This document shows, in pieces, positions 23,530-32,217 of a stretch of DNA of 32,467 nt. Source of the DNA: a virus; IMG/VR virus record IMGVR_UViG_3300013181_000003, positions 1-32,467 of that record. One strand, given 5' to 3'. Under the pieces are notes generated by a model. That model did not search any database and was not told the DNA's origin. It saw only the letters and a list, made by a program, of their open reading frames with translations. The translations under genes were made by a program, and so were the position numbers. Numbering within the stretch: the stretch's first letter is position 1; each line of letters starts with the position of its first letter.

Positions 23530-24407
23530 GTTGCTTCTAATACTTGCTTATAATAATAATAACTACAATGCGTTTTTGTTATATCCAAATCTGATGGTGG
23601 ATCTTGTTTTGTATACTGTGATTTTACAAATAGTCCTTTATGTTTACCTGTTACTCCTGCATTATGCAAAATTCTTTTTCCTTCTAACATTCCAAGCGGA
23701 TCTGTTGCCCAACAAAAGTCTAACTCTTCTGAAATCTCTGTTTTAAATCCTCTTTTCCAAAATTGCCATAAAGTAGCCCACATTTCAGCTGTCCACGATT
23801 GAATAGGATATGTTCCTTCGTACTTATCTTGATGACTATGATTGTAATCTCGCATAACTCTATAAAGTGCGTTAGAATTAGTGTAAACGTCTTTCCAGAA
23901 TTTGCCATCTGTACCTGTAAAAATAAATTGAGCTCCTCCTGCTTCTAAATCTCTCTCTTCTAATATTCTTTTATCTATTTTTGCTGCATCTGCCATTAAA
24001 TCTAAAATTTCTTCACCTTTTGACCTTATATATTTAAGTCCTATGTAAGATCTAGTATTTGACATAAATACTGTGTCTTTTGGAAAATTAGGTAGAGGTT
24101 TTAATAATATTGTATCTGCATCTGCATAATAATATTGATCACCATGTGTACAAGAGCAGCTACCAAAATATTTACTCATTAAATATGGTTTTACTGCTGG
24201 TGAATAAATACCTTGTATATAAGGATAGCTTTTAAAAGTAACAGTAGGATATTTTTTTCTTAATTTATCGAATCTGTACTCACCTGTATCACCTAATAAT
24301 ATAATAATGTCATTAGGATCTACTCCATTTTTTAAATACGAGTATATAAGTGTGTCTATTTGCCACTCATAATATTTTGTTTCTGGTTGTGCTGATATAT
24401 ATTTCAT
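23523..24407 (-). CDS. Glycosyltransferase-like protein (GT-A fold)
   Basis: 294 residues. The N-terminal part (QIDTLIYSYLKNGVDPNDII, residues 16-35) begins a Rossmann-like sheet. YYYADADTILLKPLP (92-106) holds a DxD metal/nucleotide-sugar motif (D96, D98). LEAGGAQFIFTG (154-165) resembles the acceptor-side strand, and ILHNAG (246-251) supplies the late His that often binds the metal in GT-A enzymes. The overall pattern resembles peptidyl-Ser/hydroxyproline glycosyltransferases more than lipopolysaccharide enzymes. It lies inside the tail operon, immediately after a tail-tip protein with poly-Thr tracts, so virion glycosylation is a reasonable hypothesis. No transmembrane segment is seen. Confidence 0.7.
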   Translation of the reverse strand: MKYISAQPETKYYEWQIDTLIYSYLKNGVDPNDIIILLGDTGEYRFDKLRKKYPTVTFKSYPYIQGIYSPAVKPYLMSKYFGSCSCTHGDQYYYADADTILLKPLPNFPKDTVFMSNTRSYIGLKYIRSKGEEILDLMADAAKIDKRILEERDLEAGGAQFIFTGTDGKFWKDVYTNSNALYRVMRDYNHSHQDKYEGTYPIQSWTAEMWATLWQFWKRGFKTEISEELDFCWATDPLGMLEGKRILHNAGVTGKHKGLFVKSQYTKQDPPSDLDITKTHCSYYYYKQVLEATC

Positions 24408-24408
24408 A

Positions 24409-27400
24409 TTATGGACAAGCTGGACATGTTGTTGATGTTAATGTTTGTGTTAAATGATTCCATTGATAATATGTACTAAAGTCAGCTGTAAAGAATTGTG
24501 TTGCACCAAGTGTTGATGAACAAGTATCATTTGAATATATAGCTGTTGCTGTACTTATATCATTTGAATCCATGTAAACTATTTTTGTTACTGTTACGTT
24601 ACAACATACATCTTCTGCTGATATAGCTGATTTATATAATAACTGACTTCCACAAGTAACTGTTGTAGTAGTAGTTGTAGTCGTTGTAGTTGTACAAGAA
24701 CCTGTAATAGTACCATAATCTGTTGGTGTGCTAACTGCACCAGTACCAATAATATCATAACAGTTTGAACCATCTGTAGATATTGTGATGTCAATATCTC
24801 CTACGTTGTATGCTGCATCTAATTGTACATATGTTACAAATGTATCTGACTGTCTTTCTACTACAAATACATTATCTGGTCTAGACGTAGTAGTCGTGGT
24901 AGTAGTCGTAGTTGTAGTTCCAGTACAATCATCACAATTATTAAATCCTTCATAGTCATATGCAGGTTCTCCTCCAACACAAGATTGTTGTAACACCCAG
25001 TCAGTATCTTGGTTTCCTGTACCTGTTGTTGGATTTTTATAACACTCTCCTGTTGATACATCTTTTATAACTGCTGGGAATCCTGCTGATGAATTATTAC
25101 CTACAGTTATTGTAGAATCTAATCCTGTTGCACAATCTACATATTGTCTAAATACTGTAAGTGTTGGTTTTGATGGTATTGCATCACAAGGATCTGTAGT
25201 TGGTTTAGGTGGACAAGATCCTACATTTTCCCATACTTGTAGACTTGATGGTTCATAATATCTATAATTTACTAAATCAGTATAAAATCCTTCTGGTGCT
25301 CTTGCAGGAGTTCCTACATTAGATGCACTTGTGTACATGTGATCATTACTTGTTGCTGTCGATAAAGTTCTGTTGTTATCAAAATAATAATAAGCAAATA
25401 CTCCTTGTGAATCATCACAATATTGATTTAGCACATTCCAACCAGTTCCTAAATAATAAAGTCCATTAGCGTCTATACAATTTATACAAACACTAAAACT
25501 AGAACCATTCCAATATCTTCTTACGGTGTTGTCTGAATCTAATGAATAATGACCAGCTGGTGCTGCTACATTACAATCAGCATAAGTATATATGTTTGTT
25601 ATGTTACAGAAATTGCTTTGCGTTTGAGACAAACTAGCACCATTTACGTAATAATATCCTTTATTTTGTGTATTCTCACATACATCATTAGTAGAAGAAT
25701 ATCTTAAATAGAATGGTGTTTTTGTTGCTAGACATGGATCAGTAGTAGTTGTCCCTGTACACGCATCACAACCTGTTCCTTCTCCATCTCCTACTGTAAT
25801 ACCATTATTTGTTGCCCAATCTGTTTCAAATGCTGTTGCTGATGTATAGTAACATTCATTATTTATAGTTATATATGTTCCTGTTGAACTAGAACCTACT
25901 GTAAAGGTATCTCTTGATCTTACATATACTGTTTGTCCCGCTACTGATTCTCCACTACAACCTGTTACTACATAGTAGTTATATACAATTAGTTGTATTG
26001 TTGCTGCTGAAAAGTCTGTCGTTACAGTTTGACTTGTCGTAAAAGTTCCACCTGCATTGTTTACAGTTGGTGCACCACTTACCCATTCAAATCCTGAATT
26101 TAAACTAATAGTAGTTTGAAAATTAAATACCGTACCTGCGTTTTGTGTTTTAACAGTTCCATCAACATCACCACCTATAGTAAACCCTAAAGATGCTGGT
26201 GAAAATCCAGATGCAGTAATATTTGATGTATCTACAGATAAAGTTACATCTATAAGAGTTTGTGTCGTCCAAATTACTGTGTGTGTATCACTAACAGTAA
26301 CAGATCCATCCGAAGCTGTACAAGTATAAGTATAAGTTCCAGCTGATGTTTCTGTAAATGTTATTGATTGTGTAGATCCACTAGCAGAACCTCCAGACCA
26401 ACTATAACTTGTTGGAGTAAATCCTGTAGGAAGTGCTGTTAATGTTAGATTATTATTTACTGTTTTTTGTGTAGGTCCACCAATAGTTATATACTCCCCA
26501 GTAGATTGTACTGCACCTGATAATGTTGTATTTACAGTTAGGTTACTTGTACCAACAATTCCCTGTGCATTTTGTACTACAGGTCCTGATGTAAACTGGA
26601 AATTTGTATTTGGTGTAACAGTTGTATTAAATGAATATGTTTGACCTTCTTCTAAATCTAAAAAGTCTCCTTGTTGATTACCAGTAATGTTATATCCTGA
26701 CGTTGGTCCTGTAATATTATTTACAATATTTAATGTTATTCTATATTTCTTTGGTGTCCATAAAACAATATGTGTATCTACAAACTCTGCGCTATCATTA
26801 CTATCTGTAGCTGTACATGTATATGTTACGTTACCTGTATTTGCATTTGTTATAGTTACTGATGCAGTTGTTTCTCCTGCTGCTTCACCACCTGCCCATA
26901 AATAACTTGCTGTACCTACAAAGTTATTTGCTGTAGCTGTAAGAGTAATATCATTTGTTTGCTGTGCTGATGTTGGTCCTGTTATAACTAAACTTCTTCC
27001 TACATCACAAGTCGTATCAGCTGTAGGTGTTAAACTATCTACTGTACCTAATGTAGAATCTGCTGTACACTCTTCGCTTACATCAGGATCTGTTGTTGTT
27101 GTGTCTATAGGTGTTGATCCTCCAATAGATACTGTATCTTGGTTTAATAATTCTAATCTTGATCTACCAGTTGTAAAATCAGTTTCTATTTCATTTATTC
27201 TATAGTTTCTATCACTAATAGCAATTATATCTGATAGTATAAACTCCTGCATCATCTTAATAGGAAGATATGCGTGTATTGTTGTTAGTCTTTTATCTAA
27301 TTGAAATACATCTGATATATATGTTTGGTAATATTCTGTAAATAATGTTTTATCAAAATTTGCAAGCTGTGTATATTCGTTTATCTCTTGTTTAAAGTTT

Positions 27401-29199
27401 ATAGCAAACTCACTTTCTGCTGGATCTATATCTACACTATTTAAAGGTATATAGTAATCTGTTATATCATTATATCCACTTGTCTCGCCTGTTAAAAATC
27501 TAATTGTTGTTGCAGATGTTTGTCTATACGCATAAAATAACAATGGACTACCATAATAAGGATCATTATTATCATCTACAAACCATCCTACTTGTGCACT
27601 AATATTTGTACCTGCATCTTGTAGTCTTTCAAACTTCATATGCTCAAAAGGCAATATGATTTCATATGTTTCTGGATTAGCATCATAATAATCATCACCT
27701 CTATAGCTTTCTGTACCCCATCCTGTATTAGATAATTGTTCATGTTGCTTTGCTAGCTTCGTACCTAATCCTTCGTATTTTAAATCTACTTCTTTATAAG
27801 GTAAAGCTGCATCTACACTTGCATCAGTTACATCTACATAATCTGTTATATCCCATACTGTATCTCCATCATAATATTCATCTAATGTCTTAACAACTAT
27901 AACGCCATTTTCAGTATAAGCTGTTAGGTTAAACATTTTAAATATACCAGTTAAGAAATCTATAACTTTTATGTCTGGTATTTGTTCTGAAACCGCAAAT
28001 GTTCTTGTATTGTTAAATGTAAAGCCTCCAGATTGCATAGGATATTCAGCAGCTGAATCTGGATAATATAAAGGATCTAAATCCCATTGTGATGATGTGT
28101 TGAATGTTATAGATGAATCAGATGATTCTACAAACACCTCATATGTTCCATTTGTTAGATAACCATTTATACTCGCTGTAGTGCTATTTGTAACAGTTAC
28201 ACTTAAATCATCTCTTGTATCTCCGTTTTCTTTTATAAATACTTTACCAGAAAAATTAGAATCAGCTACAAGTGTTACAGAGAAGTCTATAAGTCCTGTA
28301 GCGTTTTGCACTACAATTCTATCTCCAAAACTTCCTACTTCTGGAATTTCTTGATAATAATCTATTAAAAAATTAGTTATTCTTTTTGTTACTGCTTGTT
28401 CTTCAAATGCTTTACCCTTTTTTCTATGTAGCCATAAAAATAAATCAAAGTATTTATCATTAGTTGTGTTAAAAAAGTCATTAGAAAATGTAAGACCATA
28501 TTTATCTTCTATAGCTCTTATAATTGCATCTACTGGTATTGCATATTTTAATTCTTCCCAATATACTCCTTGATGACTTGTAGATTTAGGATATAAGTTA
28601 CCTCCACTAGCATCTGGATAATCTGTTGAATCTGCATCTTGATAGTATAGTCTTGTAGTGTGTGATATTAATGGTGCTATTACTCCTCTTGGATAATTTA
28701 TGTCTGTTGTTCTGTCTGGATGTGAATATGTAACCTCTGTGTTAGATGGTGCACCTTTTAATAATAACTCTACAGTTGCTGCATCATAGCTTTTATCAAA
28801 ATCAGATAATTCTAATGAACTTAAGTTGTCATCTCCTAATAAATCGTTTAGATCAATGGTGTTTCCAAAAAAAGTAATTCTATATTGATTAGGTTTACCA
28901 TCTTTTAGATCTACACCATCTAATTTTATTTTACCTGTTTTATAAGGTCTGTGATTTAATTCTATTGTTGCTGACTTTTTTAATCTACCATCAAATCCAT
29001 CAGAAATAGAATAGTTATAATAATGTTCAAATATTTTGTTGTTAGTTTTAGATGCAGGTATATTAAAGGTCCTTGTAAACTCTACAAATATTTTAGAAAT
29101 ATCTCTAACGTTCTGTATTGACTGAACTACGTTTACAGATTCATCTTTAAACAAATCTACTCTTGTTCCTTCTATATATAACTGTAAAACCGCTTTCAT
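24409..29199 (-). CDS. Giant tail-tip/baseplate protein with Ig-like and Cys/Thr-rich modules
   Basis: 1596 residues. Residues 1-690 form a structural part beginning MKAVLQLYIEGTRVDLFKDE, a tail-tip type found downstream of the 29200-30144 homologue in Bacteroidetes phages. After a TTTTDP linker (700-705), residues 735-1070 contain Ig/PKD-like repeats with Y-L-W-A-G-G, S-Y-S-W-S-G-G and YTCTATD/YTCTASD strands. Residues 1075-1596 are Cys-rich modules, several sharing an ECYY/ECYK turn, a DW, and a C-D-x-C-T-G exit. Thr runs follow: four at 1150-1153 and eleven each at 1428-1438 and 1503-1513. It probably carries the host-binding tip of the tail. Confidence 0.7.
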   Translation of the reverse strand: MKAVLQLYIEGTRVDLFKDESVNVVQSIQNVRDISKIFVEFTRTFNIPASKTNNKIFEHYYNYSISDGFDGRLKKSATIELNHRPYKTGKIKLDGVDLKDGKPNQYRITFFGNTIDLNDLLGDDNLSSLELSDFDKSYDAATVELLLKGAPSNTEVTYSHPDRTTDINYPRGVIAPLISHTTRLYYQDADSTDYPDASGGNLYPKSTSHQGVYWEELKYAIPVDAIIRAIEDKYGLTFSNDFFNTTNDKYFDLFLWLHRKKGKAFEEQAVTKRITNFLIDYYQEIPEVGSFGDRIVVQNATGLIDFSVTLVADSNFSGKVFIKENGDTRDDLSVTVTNSTTASINGYLTNGTYEVFVESSDSSITFNTSSQWDLDPLYYPDSAAEYPMQSGGFTFNNTRTFAVSEQIPDIKVIDFLTGIFKMFNLTAYTENGVIVVKTLDEYYDGDTVWDITDYVDVTDASVDAALPYKEVDLKYEGLGTKLAKQHEQLSNTGWGTESYRGDDYYDANPETYEIILPFEHMKFERLQDAGTNISAQVGWFVDDNNDPYYGSPLLFYAYRQTSATTIRFLTGETSGYNDITDYYIPLNSVDIDPAESEFAINFKQEINEYTQLANFDKTLFTEYYQTYISDVFQLDKRLTTIHAYLPIKMMQEFILSDIIAISDRNYRINEIETDFTTGRSRLELLNQDTVSIGGSTPIDTTTTDPDVSEECTADSTLGTVDSLTPTADTTCDVGRSLVITGPTSAQQTNDITLTATANNFVGTASYLWAGGEAAGETTASVTITNANTGNVTYTCTATDSNDSAEFVDTHIVLWTPKKYRITLNIVNNITGPTSGYNITGNQQGDFLDLEEGQTYSFNTTVTPNTNFQFTSGPVVQNAQGIVGTSNLTVNTTLSGAVQSTGEYITIGGPTQKTVNNNLTLTALPTGFTPTSYSWSGGSASGSTQSITFTETSAGTYTYTCTASDGSVTVSDTHTVIWTTQTLIDVTLSVDTSNITASGFSPASLGFTIGGDVDGTVKTQNAGTVFNFQTTISLNSGFEWVSGAPTVNNAGGTFTTSQTVTTDFSAATIQLIVYNYYVVTGCSGESVAGQTVYVRSRDTFTVGSSSTGTYITINNECYYTSATAFETDWATNNGITVGDGEGTGCDACTGTTTTDPCLATKTPFYLRYSSTNDVCENTQNKGYYYVNGASLSQTQSNFCNITNIYTYADCNVAAPAGHYSLDSDNTVRRYWNGSSFSVCINCIDANGLYYLGTGWNVLNQYCDDSQGVFAYYYFDNNRTLSTATSNDHMYTSASNVGTPARAPEGFYTDLVNYRYYEPSSLQVWENVGSCPPKPTTDPCDAIPSKPTLTVFRQYVDCATGLDSTITVGNNSSAGFPAVIKDVSTGECYKNPTTGTGNQDTDWVLQQSCVGGEPAYDYEGFNNCDDCTGTTTTTTTTTTTSRPDNVFVVERQSDTFVTYVQLDAAYNVGDIDITISTDGSNCYDIIGTGAVSTPTDYGTITGSCTTTTTTTTTTTVTCGSQLLYKSAISAEDVCCNVTVTKIVYMDSNDISTATAIYSNDTCSSTLGATQFFTADFSTYYQWNHLTQTLTSTTCPACP

Positions 29200-30144
29200 T
29201 TACCTAACTCTATCAATATGATCATGAGCATGCTCAAAATCTAATGTGTAATTTATTAATTTGTCATTTACACTTTTCTTAAATGTTAATGAATTTGTAA
29301 CAACATTTACTGGGTGTATCTCTGCTCCCATATGCATCCATACTTGTTCCGATAGCATTAACTGCTTCATTACTTCATTCATACCTTCATCAATATAACC
29401 TGTATTTAATGTCATTGTTTCTTGACCTGACTTTTGTAATGTTCTATACTGATGGTTATATCTTGAGTATGTACCAGTAGTTGATAAATTATTGTTTTTA
29501 TATTGCTCTATGCTTGTTGTAAGAGTTTCTACACTTTTCTTGTCAAAATAAATATCTTGTAATGCTCCATACTTATTTACAAATGTAACTTTCATTGCTG
29601 TGTATTTAGAGCAAGGTATTCTTTTAATAGTTACTGTTGTACTAGGTTGTCCTACAGCAATACTTGTTGTAGATCCTGTAAATGATTCGTAAACAATACC
29701 ACCAGAAGCAAGCACAGGTACAAACCCACCTTGATTTTCTGGAACATAAATAATAGTATTGTCTTGCATAATACATGAATAACCACTAGTACCACAGAAT
29801 TGTTTGTTAGTATATTCTGCATTATAGTAATCCCAGTAACCATCAAAACCATCATGTGTAAATGTTACAGATGTACCAGTAACAGATCCTCCTGCGTTAG
29901 CAGCATCATACCAAGTTATCTCGCCACTAATACTTACTTTCTGACTTAAATATGATCCTGAATATGTAATATCTAAATAATCTCTTGCTAGCTCTGCTAT
30001 TTCAAAAGTAACAGCATTAGTTGGTGTGTCTTTTATAATAGTATACCTTAATGTACCTTCAATAGTTAATTCCAGCTTTGCTGACTGTGCTCCTGATTGA
30101 GTGTGGTATTCGTAGTAAGGGCTTCTTAATCTTATATTTGCCAT
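29200..30144 (-). CDS. Tail/baseplate protein (distal-tail-like, probable)
   Basis: 314 residues, beta-rich throughout, starting MANIRLRSPYYEYHTQSGAQ, with FEIAELARDYLDITY (47-61), a central VPVLASGGIVYESF segment and a C-terminal NYTLDFEHAHDHIDRVR. I know similar proteins before the giant tail-tip gene in flavobacterial phages, without an assigned role. Its place and fold type would suit a distal tail or baseplate ring. The stop codon is directly adjacent to the next ATG. Confidence 0.55.
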   Translation of the reverse strand: MANIRLRSPYYEYHTQSGAQSAKLELTIEGTLRYTIIKDTPTNAVTFEIAELARDYLDITYSGSYLSQKVSISGEITWYDAANAGGSVTGTSVTFTHDGFDGYWDYYNAEYTNKQFCGTSGYSCIMQDNTIIYVPENQGGFVPVLASGGIVYESFTGSTTSIAVGQPSTTVTIKRIPCSKYTAMKVTFVNKYGALQDIYFDKKSVETLTTSIEQYKNNNLSTTGTYSRYNHQYRTLQKSGQETMTLNTGYIDEGMNEVMKQLMLSEQVWMHMGAEIHPVNVVTNSLTFKKSVNDKLINYTLDFEHAHDHIDRVR

Positions 30145-30147
30145 GTT

Positions 30148-30678
30148 CTATTGTTTTATTGTATAATCTAAAAATTCTTCTATATCTAATCCATAAGCTT
30201 GTCTTAATTCTTGTGGTAATCTTTTAAATCCTTTTTCAAAAGGTTTTGTAAAAAATAAACTTGCTTTAATTCCTTTATTCCATACAGATCTTGATATTAC
30301 ATAAGCTGTAGATTCATAACTAGTAAATCTACCTTTAGCATCTCTAAATTGAAATCTTCTTGCTTCTACCCAGTTTTTAATACCACCTCTTAATCCTCCA
30401 GACTTTCCTGTACCAGAACCAAACTTAAATGGACTTTTAGTAGATTCTGGATATGTGCTTGTTGCTCCTTTTACACCTTCATCTTGAAACTTACCATAAT
30501 CTTCCATCTCAAACTTTAAGCTAAAAGAATTAGGTCCTACATCTAATATACCTTTCAGAGAATTGTAAAGGTCTTTAGATACATTTTTATTACCTCTAGT
30601 TAAATTAGCTCTTGACTGTGAGATAACATAATCTTTAAATGCTTCTAATGCCTTTCTTGTATTCTCGTTGTTTAGCAT
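30148..30678 (-). CDS. Neck/head-tail connector protein (HK97 gp10-like, probable)
   Basis: 176 residues. The opening helix (NTRKALEAFKDYVISQSRAN) leads to NVSKDLYNSLKG and the segment MEDYGKFQDEGVKG (58-71), which is the typical turn of HK97 gp10-like neck proteins (YG-x-FQ-D-x-G). A basic Gly/Ser-rich loop and a final helix with KPFEKGFKRLPQEL follow. It overlaps the next upstream gene by seven bases, as neck proteins often do. Confidence 0.65.
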   Translation of the reverse strand: MLNNENTRKALEAFKDYVISQSRANLTRGNKNVSKDLYNSLKGILDVGPNSFSLKFEMEDYGKFQDEGVKGATSTYPESTKSPFKFGSGTGKSGGLRGGIKNWVEARRFQFRDAKGRFTSYESTAYVISRSVWNKGIKASLFFTKPFEKGFKRLPQELRQAYGLDIEEFLDYTIKQ

Positions 30679-31127
30679 ATTGTCATATCGTTTTGTACTT
30701 GTACATCAAATGTTGCTACCCATCCTGCTAGCTTGTTTTCAAATCTGTCTGTAAATGGTTCACATGCTACATCTACTTCTACTTGGTATTTATCTGTATA
30801 TAAATCTCCTCTTTGTAATAATGCTACTAATCTGTCTAATACTCCTAATTGTGTGTTTAACACATCTTGCTCATTGTCGTTACCTACAAATAAATCTGTT
30901 GTTTCGTCTTTGCTTATATCTACAATGTCCATACACATAACAGAAATATTAAACGTAAGTACTTTTGTATTTATAGTACATTGATTAACCATTATGTGTG
31001 ATAATGGAAATATTGTTTGCTTATTAAGATCTACATTATCGAAGCTACCATAAGAAACAGTATTAACAAATGGTTCTGCTTCTAGTGTGTCTTTTATCTT
31101 TTTAGTTATGTTGTAAAATCCTGTCAT
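30672..31127 (-). CDS. Tail completion/terminator-like protein (probable)
   Basis: 151 residues, alpha/beta, with VNTVSYGSFDNVDLNKQTIF (about 21-40) and a central strand INTKVLTFNISVMCMDIVD. A helix NTQLGVLDRLVALLQRG follows, then a closing beta segment GWVATFDVQVQN. This layout resembles tail terminator proteins that cap the tube; the family occurs in Bacteroidetes phages. The ATG overlaps the stop of the frameshifted chaperone (ATGA), linking it to tail assembly. Confidence 0.6.
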   Translation of the reverse strand: MTGFYNITKKIKDTLEAEPFVNTVSYGSFDNVDLNKQTIFPLSHIMVNQCTINTKVLTFNISVMCMDIVDISKDETTDLFVGNDNEQDVLNTQLGVLDRLVALLQRGDLYTDKYQVEVDVACEPFTDRFENKLAGWVATFDVQVQNDMTIC

Positions 31128-31872
31128 GCTGTTTTATGTTTTATTATGTTCTTTTCTGTTTCTAATTTATCTTGCTCATATGCTAAATATAAAAATGCTT
31201 CATGCATATTTATTTCACTAACTTCATTAATTTTGGTTGCATTTCCTCCAGCCAATCTATATAGCGAGTTATACCATCCCCACTTCCTAGCAAAGTTTCC
31301 CTCTGATGAGAGGTAAGTTTCGCTATTACCTCCTGATTCAAAGATTTCAGGATAGTTTTCAATAACTCGTTCTTTAAATTGTAAAAAAAAAGTATAGAAC
31401 CCATAACTATGTCTAGAGGCATCTGCTTAAATTTCTCTGAATCCTGACTGCCTTCATAGTCTTTTATAATGTATTTGTCTTTATATGTATCTTTGATTGG
31501 TCTGTATAATACTGACATTGCTTTATGCATGTTGCTCCAGTCTCCTAAAGTTTTATCTAAATCAATATATTCTCCTAATGATATTTTATCTAGGTCTGGA
31601 ATAAACCCATAACTAACACCATCCATTGTAAATGTAGGCACAAGCTTAACGTCTTGTGAAAATAGATCATTAATCATATTTGAGACTTTAATGACACTAT
31701 TAAACTCTACCTTAATTACCTGCTGTAAGTTTAAATTACAAAATATCTCTACAGTCTTGTGTAATAAGAAATTACTATTTTGATTGTCTTCTGTATTAAT
31801 ACTATGATACTTCTGATATTGTTCTAAACTAATCTCTCTTAAAGATTCTGGAACTTGTATTGTAACTTTCAT
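31124..31872 (-). CDS. Tail assembly chaperone, -1 frameshift product (249 aa)
   Basis: If ribosomes slip one base back on the T9 run (minus strand; 31383-31391) after residue Phe163, they enter a second open frame and continue for 86 codons to TGA at 31124. The added part reads like a real folded protein: FARKWGWYNSLYRLAGG, then INEVSEINMHEAFLYLAYE and a Lys/Glu-rich tail. This W-G-W-Y ... LA-G ... E-x-F-x-Y-L-A-Y pattern is that of the T part of lambda-type G/GT chaperones. The stop overlaps the next gene's start. A sequencing error in the homopolymer would be an alternative, but both frames past the run look protein-coding. Confidence 0.65.
31210..31872 (-). CDS. Tail assembly chaperone, zero-frame product (220 aa)
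   Basis: A 220-residue alpha-rich protein. The middle DLDKISLGEYIDLDKTLGDW (93-112), followed by HKAMSVLYRPI, belongs to a type I have seen in Bacteroidetes phage tail modules. After LFFYNL (161-166) the zero frame continues with a charged helical tail and stops at 31210. The gene would supply the short (G-like) chaperone, while slippage yields the longer GT-like form. It follows the leader TATTGTTATAAT-ATG and is the first gene after the terminator at 31908-31937. Confidence 0.65.
   Translation of the reverse strand: MKVTIQVPESLREISLEQYQKYHSINTEDNQNSNFLLHKTVEIFCNLNLQQVIKVEFNSVIKVSNMINDLFSQDVKLVPTFTMDGVSYGFIPDLDKISLGEYIDLDKTLGDWSNMHKAMSVLYRPIKDTYKDKYIIKDYEGSQDSEKFKQMPLDIVMGSILFFYNLKNELLKTILKSLNQEVIAKLTSHQRETLLGSGDGITRYIDWLEEMQPKLMKLVK
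31383..31391 (-). promoter_or_regulatory. Slippery T9 run for programmed -1 frameshifting
   Basis: On the minus strand nine consecutive T follow a C. In the zero frame they are read CTT TTT TTT TAC. A one-base backward slip keeps Phe pairing in both ribosomal sites (T-TTT-TTT heptamer). The -1 frame is open from about 31426 to 31124. I see no clear stimulatory hairpin just downstream. Confidence 0.6.
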
Positions 31873-31907
31873 ATTATAACAATAAATATTGTTGTTTTTT
31901 GTATAAT

Positions 31908-31937
31908 AAAAAAAGAGGACTATTTCTAATCCTCTTT
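31908..31937 (-). terminator. Rho-independent terminator before the tail operon
   Basis: On the minus strand AAAGAGGA (31930-31937) pairs perfectly with TCCTCTTT (31912-31919) over a 10-nt loop, followed by a T run (seven T). It lies about 35 bases after the preceding gene's stop, in the 31873-31971 gap. Confidence 0.8.
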
Positions 31938-31971
31938 AAACAAAATTAAATATGAAAAAAAACTATTTTAA

Positions 31972-32217
31972 TTAATAGTTATCCCTTTTGACTTTACTTT
32001 GTCTTGCTATAGATTCGTTTGCTCTGTCATATGCCCACTTATAAGCTTCTGCTATTTTGTCTAATAATTCTTGTGTATGTTGTTTAAATACTTGTGTGCC
32101 TTTCTTTATTTGTCCTTTATAATTCATTACAAGTATTACATTAGGATTTTTTCCAGATGTTAACGGTTGACGATAAACTCTTATATCGTTTTTAATACAC
32201 CATTTGAAAATCTCCAT
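31972..32217 (-). CDS. Hypothetical protein (81 aa)
   Basis: From ATG 32217 the protein reads MEIFKWCIKNDIRVYRQPLT, then a strand NVILVMNYKGQIKKG and a helix ELLDKIAEAYKWAYDRAN, an alpha/beta layout with a basic tail. A TTG 60 bases upstream would add 20 very basic residues and overlap the previous gene by 86 bases, so I prefer the ATG. No family is recognised. It ends the transcription unit before the tail operon. Confidence 0.6.
   Translation of the reverse strand: MEIFKWCIKNDIRVYRQPLTSGKNPNVILVMNYKGQIKKGTQVFKQHTQELLDKIAEAYKWAYDRANESIARQSKVKRDNY

Noticed and set aside
23324-23746. Plus-strand open frame of 140 codons
   Set aside because: It is antisense to the tape measure start, the 46-residue gene and the glycosyltransferase-like gene, all of which are better supported.
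24594-25061. Two minus-strand frames rich in Gln/Leu/Val inside the tail-tip gene
   Set aside because: They are out-of-frame readings of the Thr-rich tracts and have low-complexity composition.
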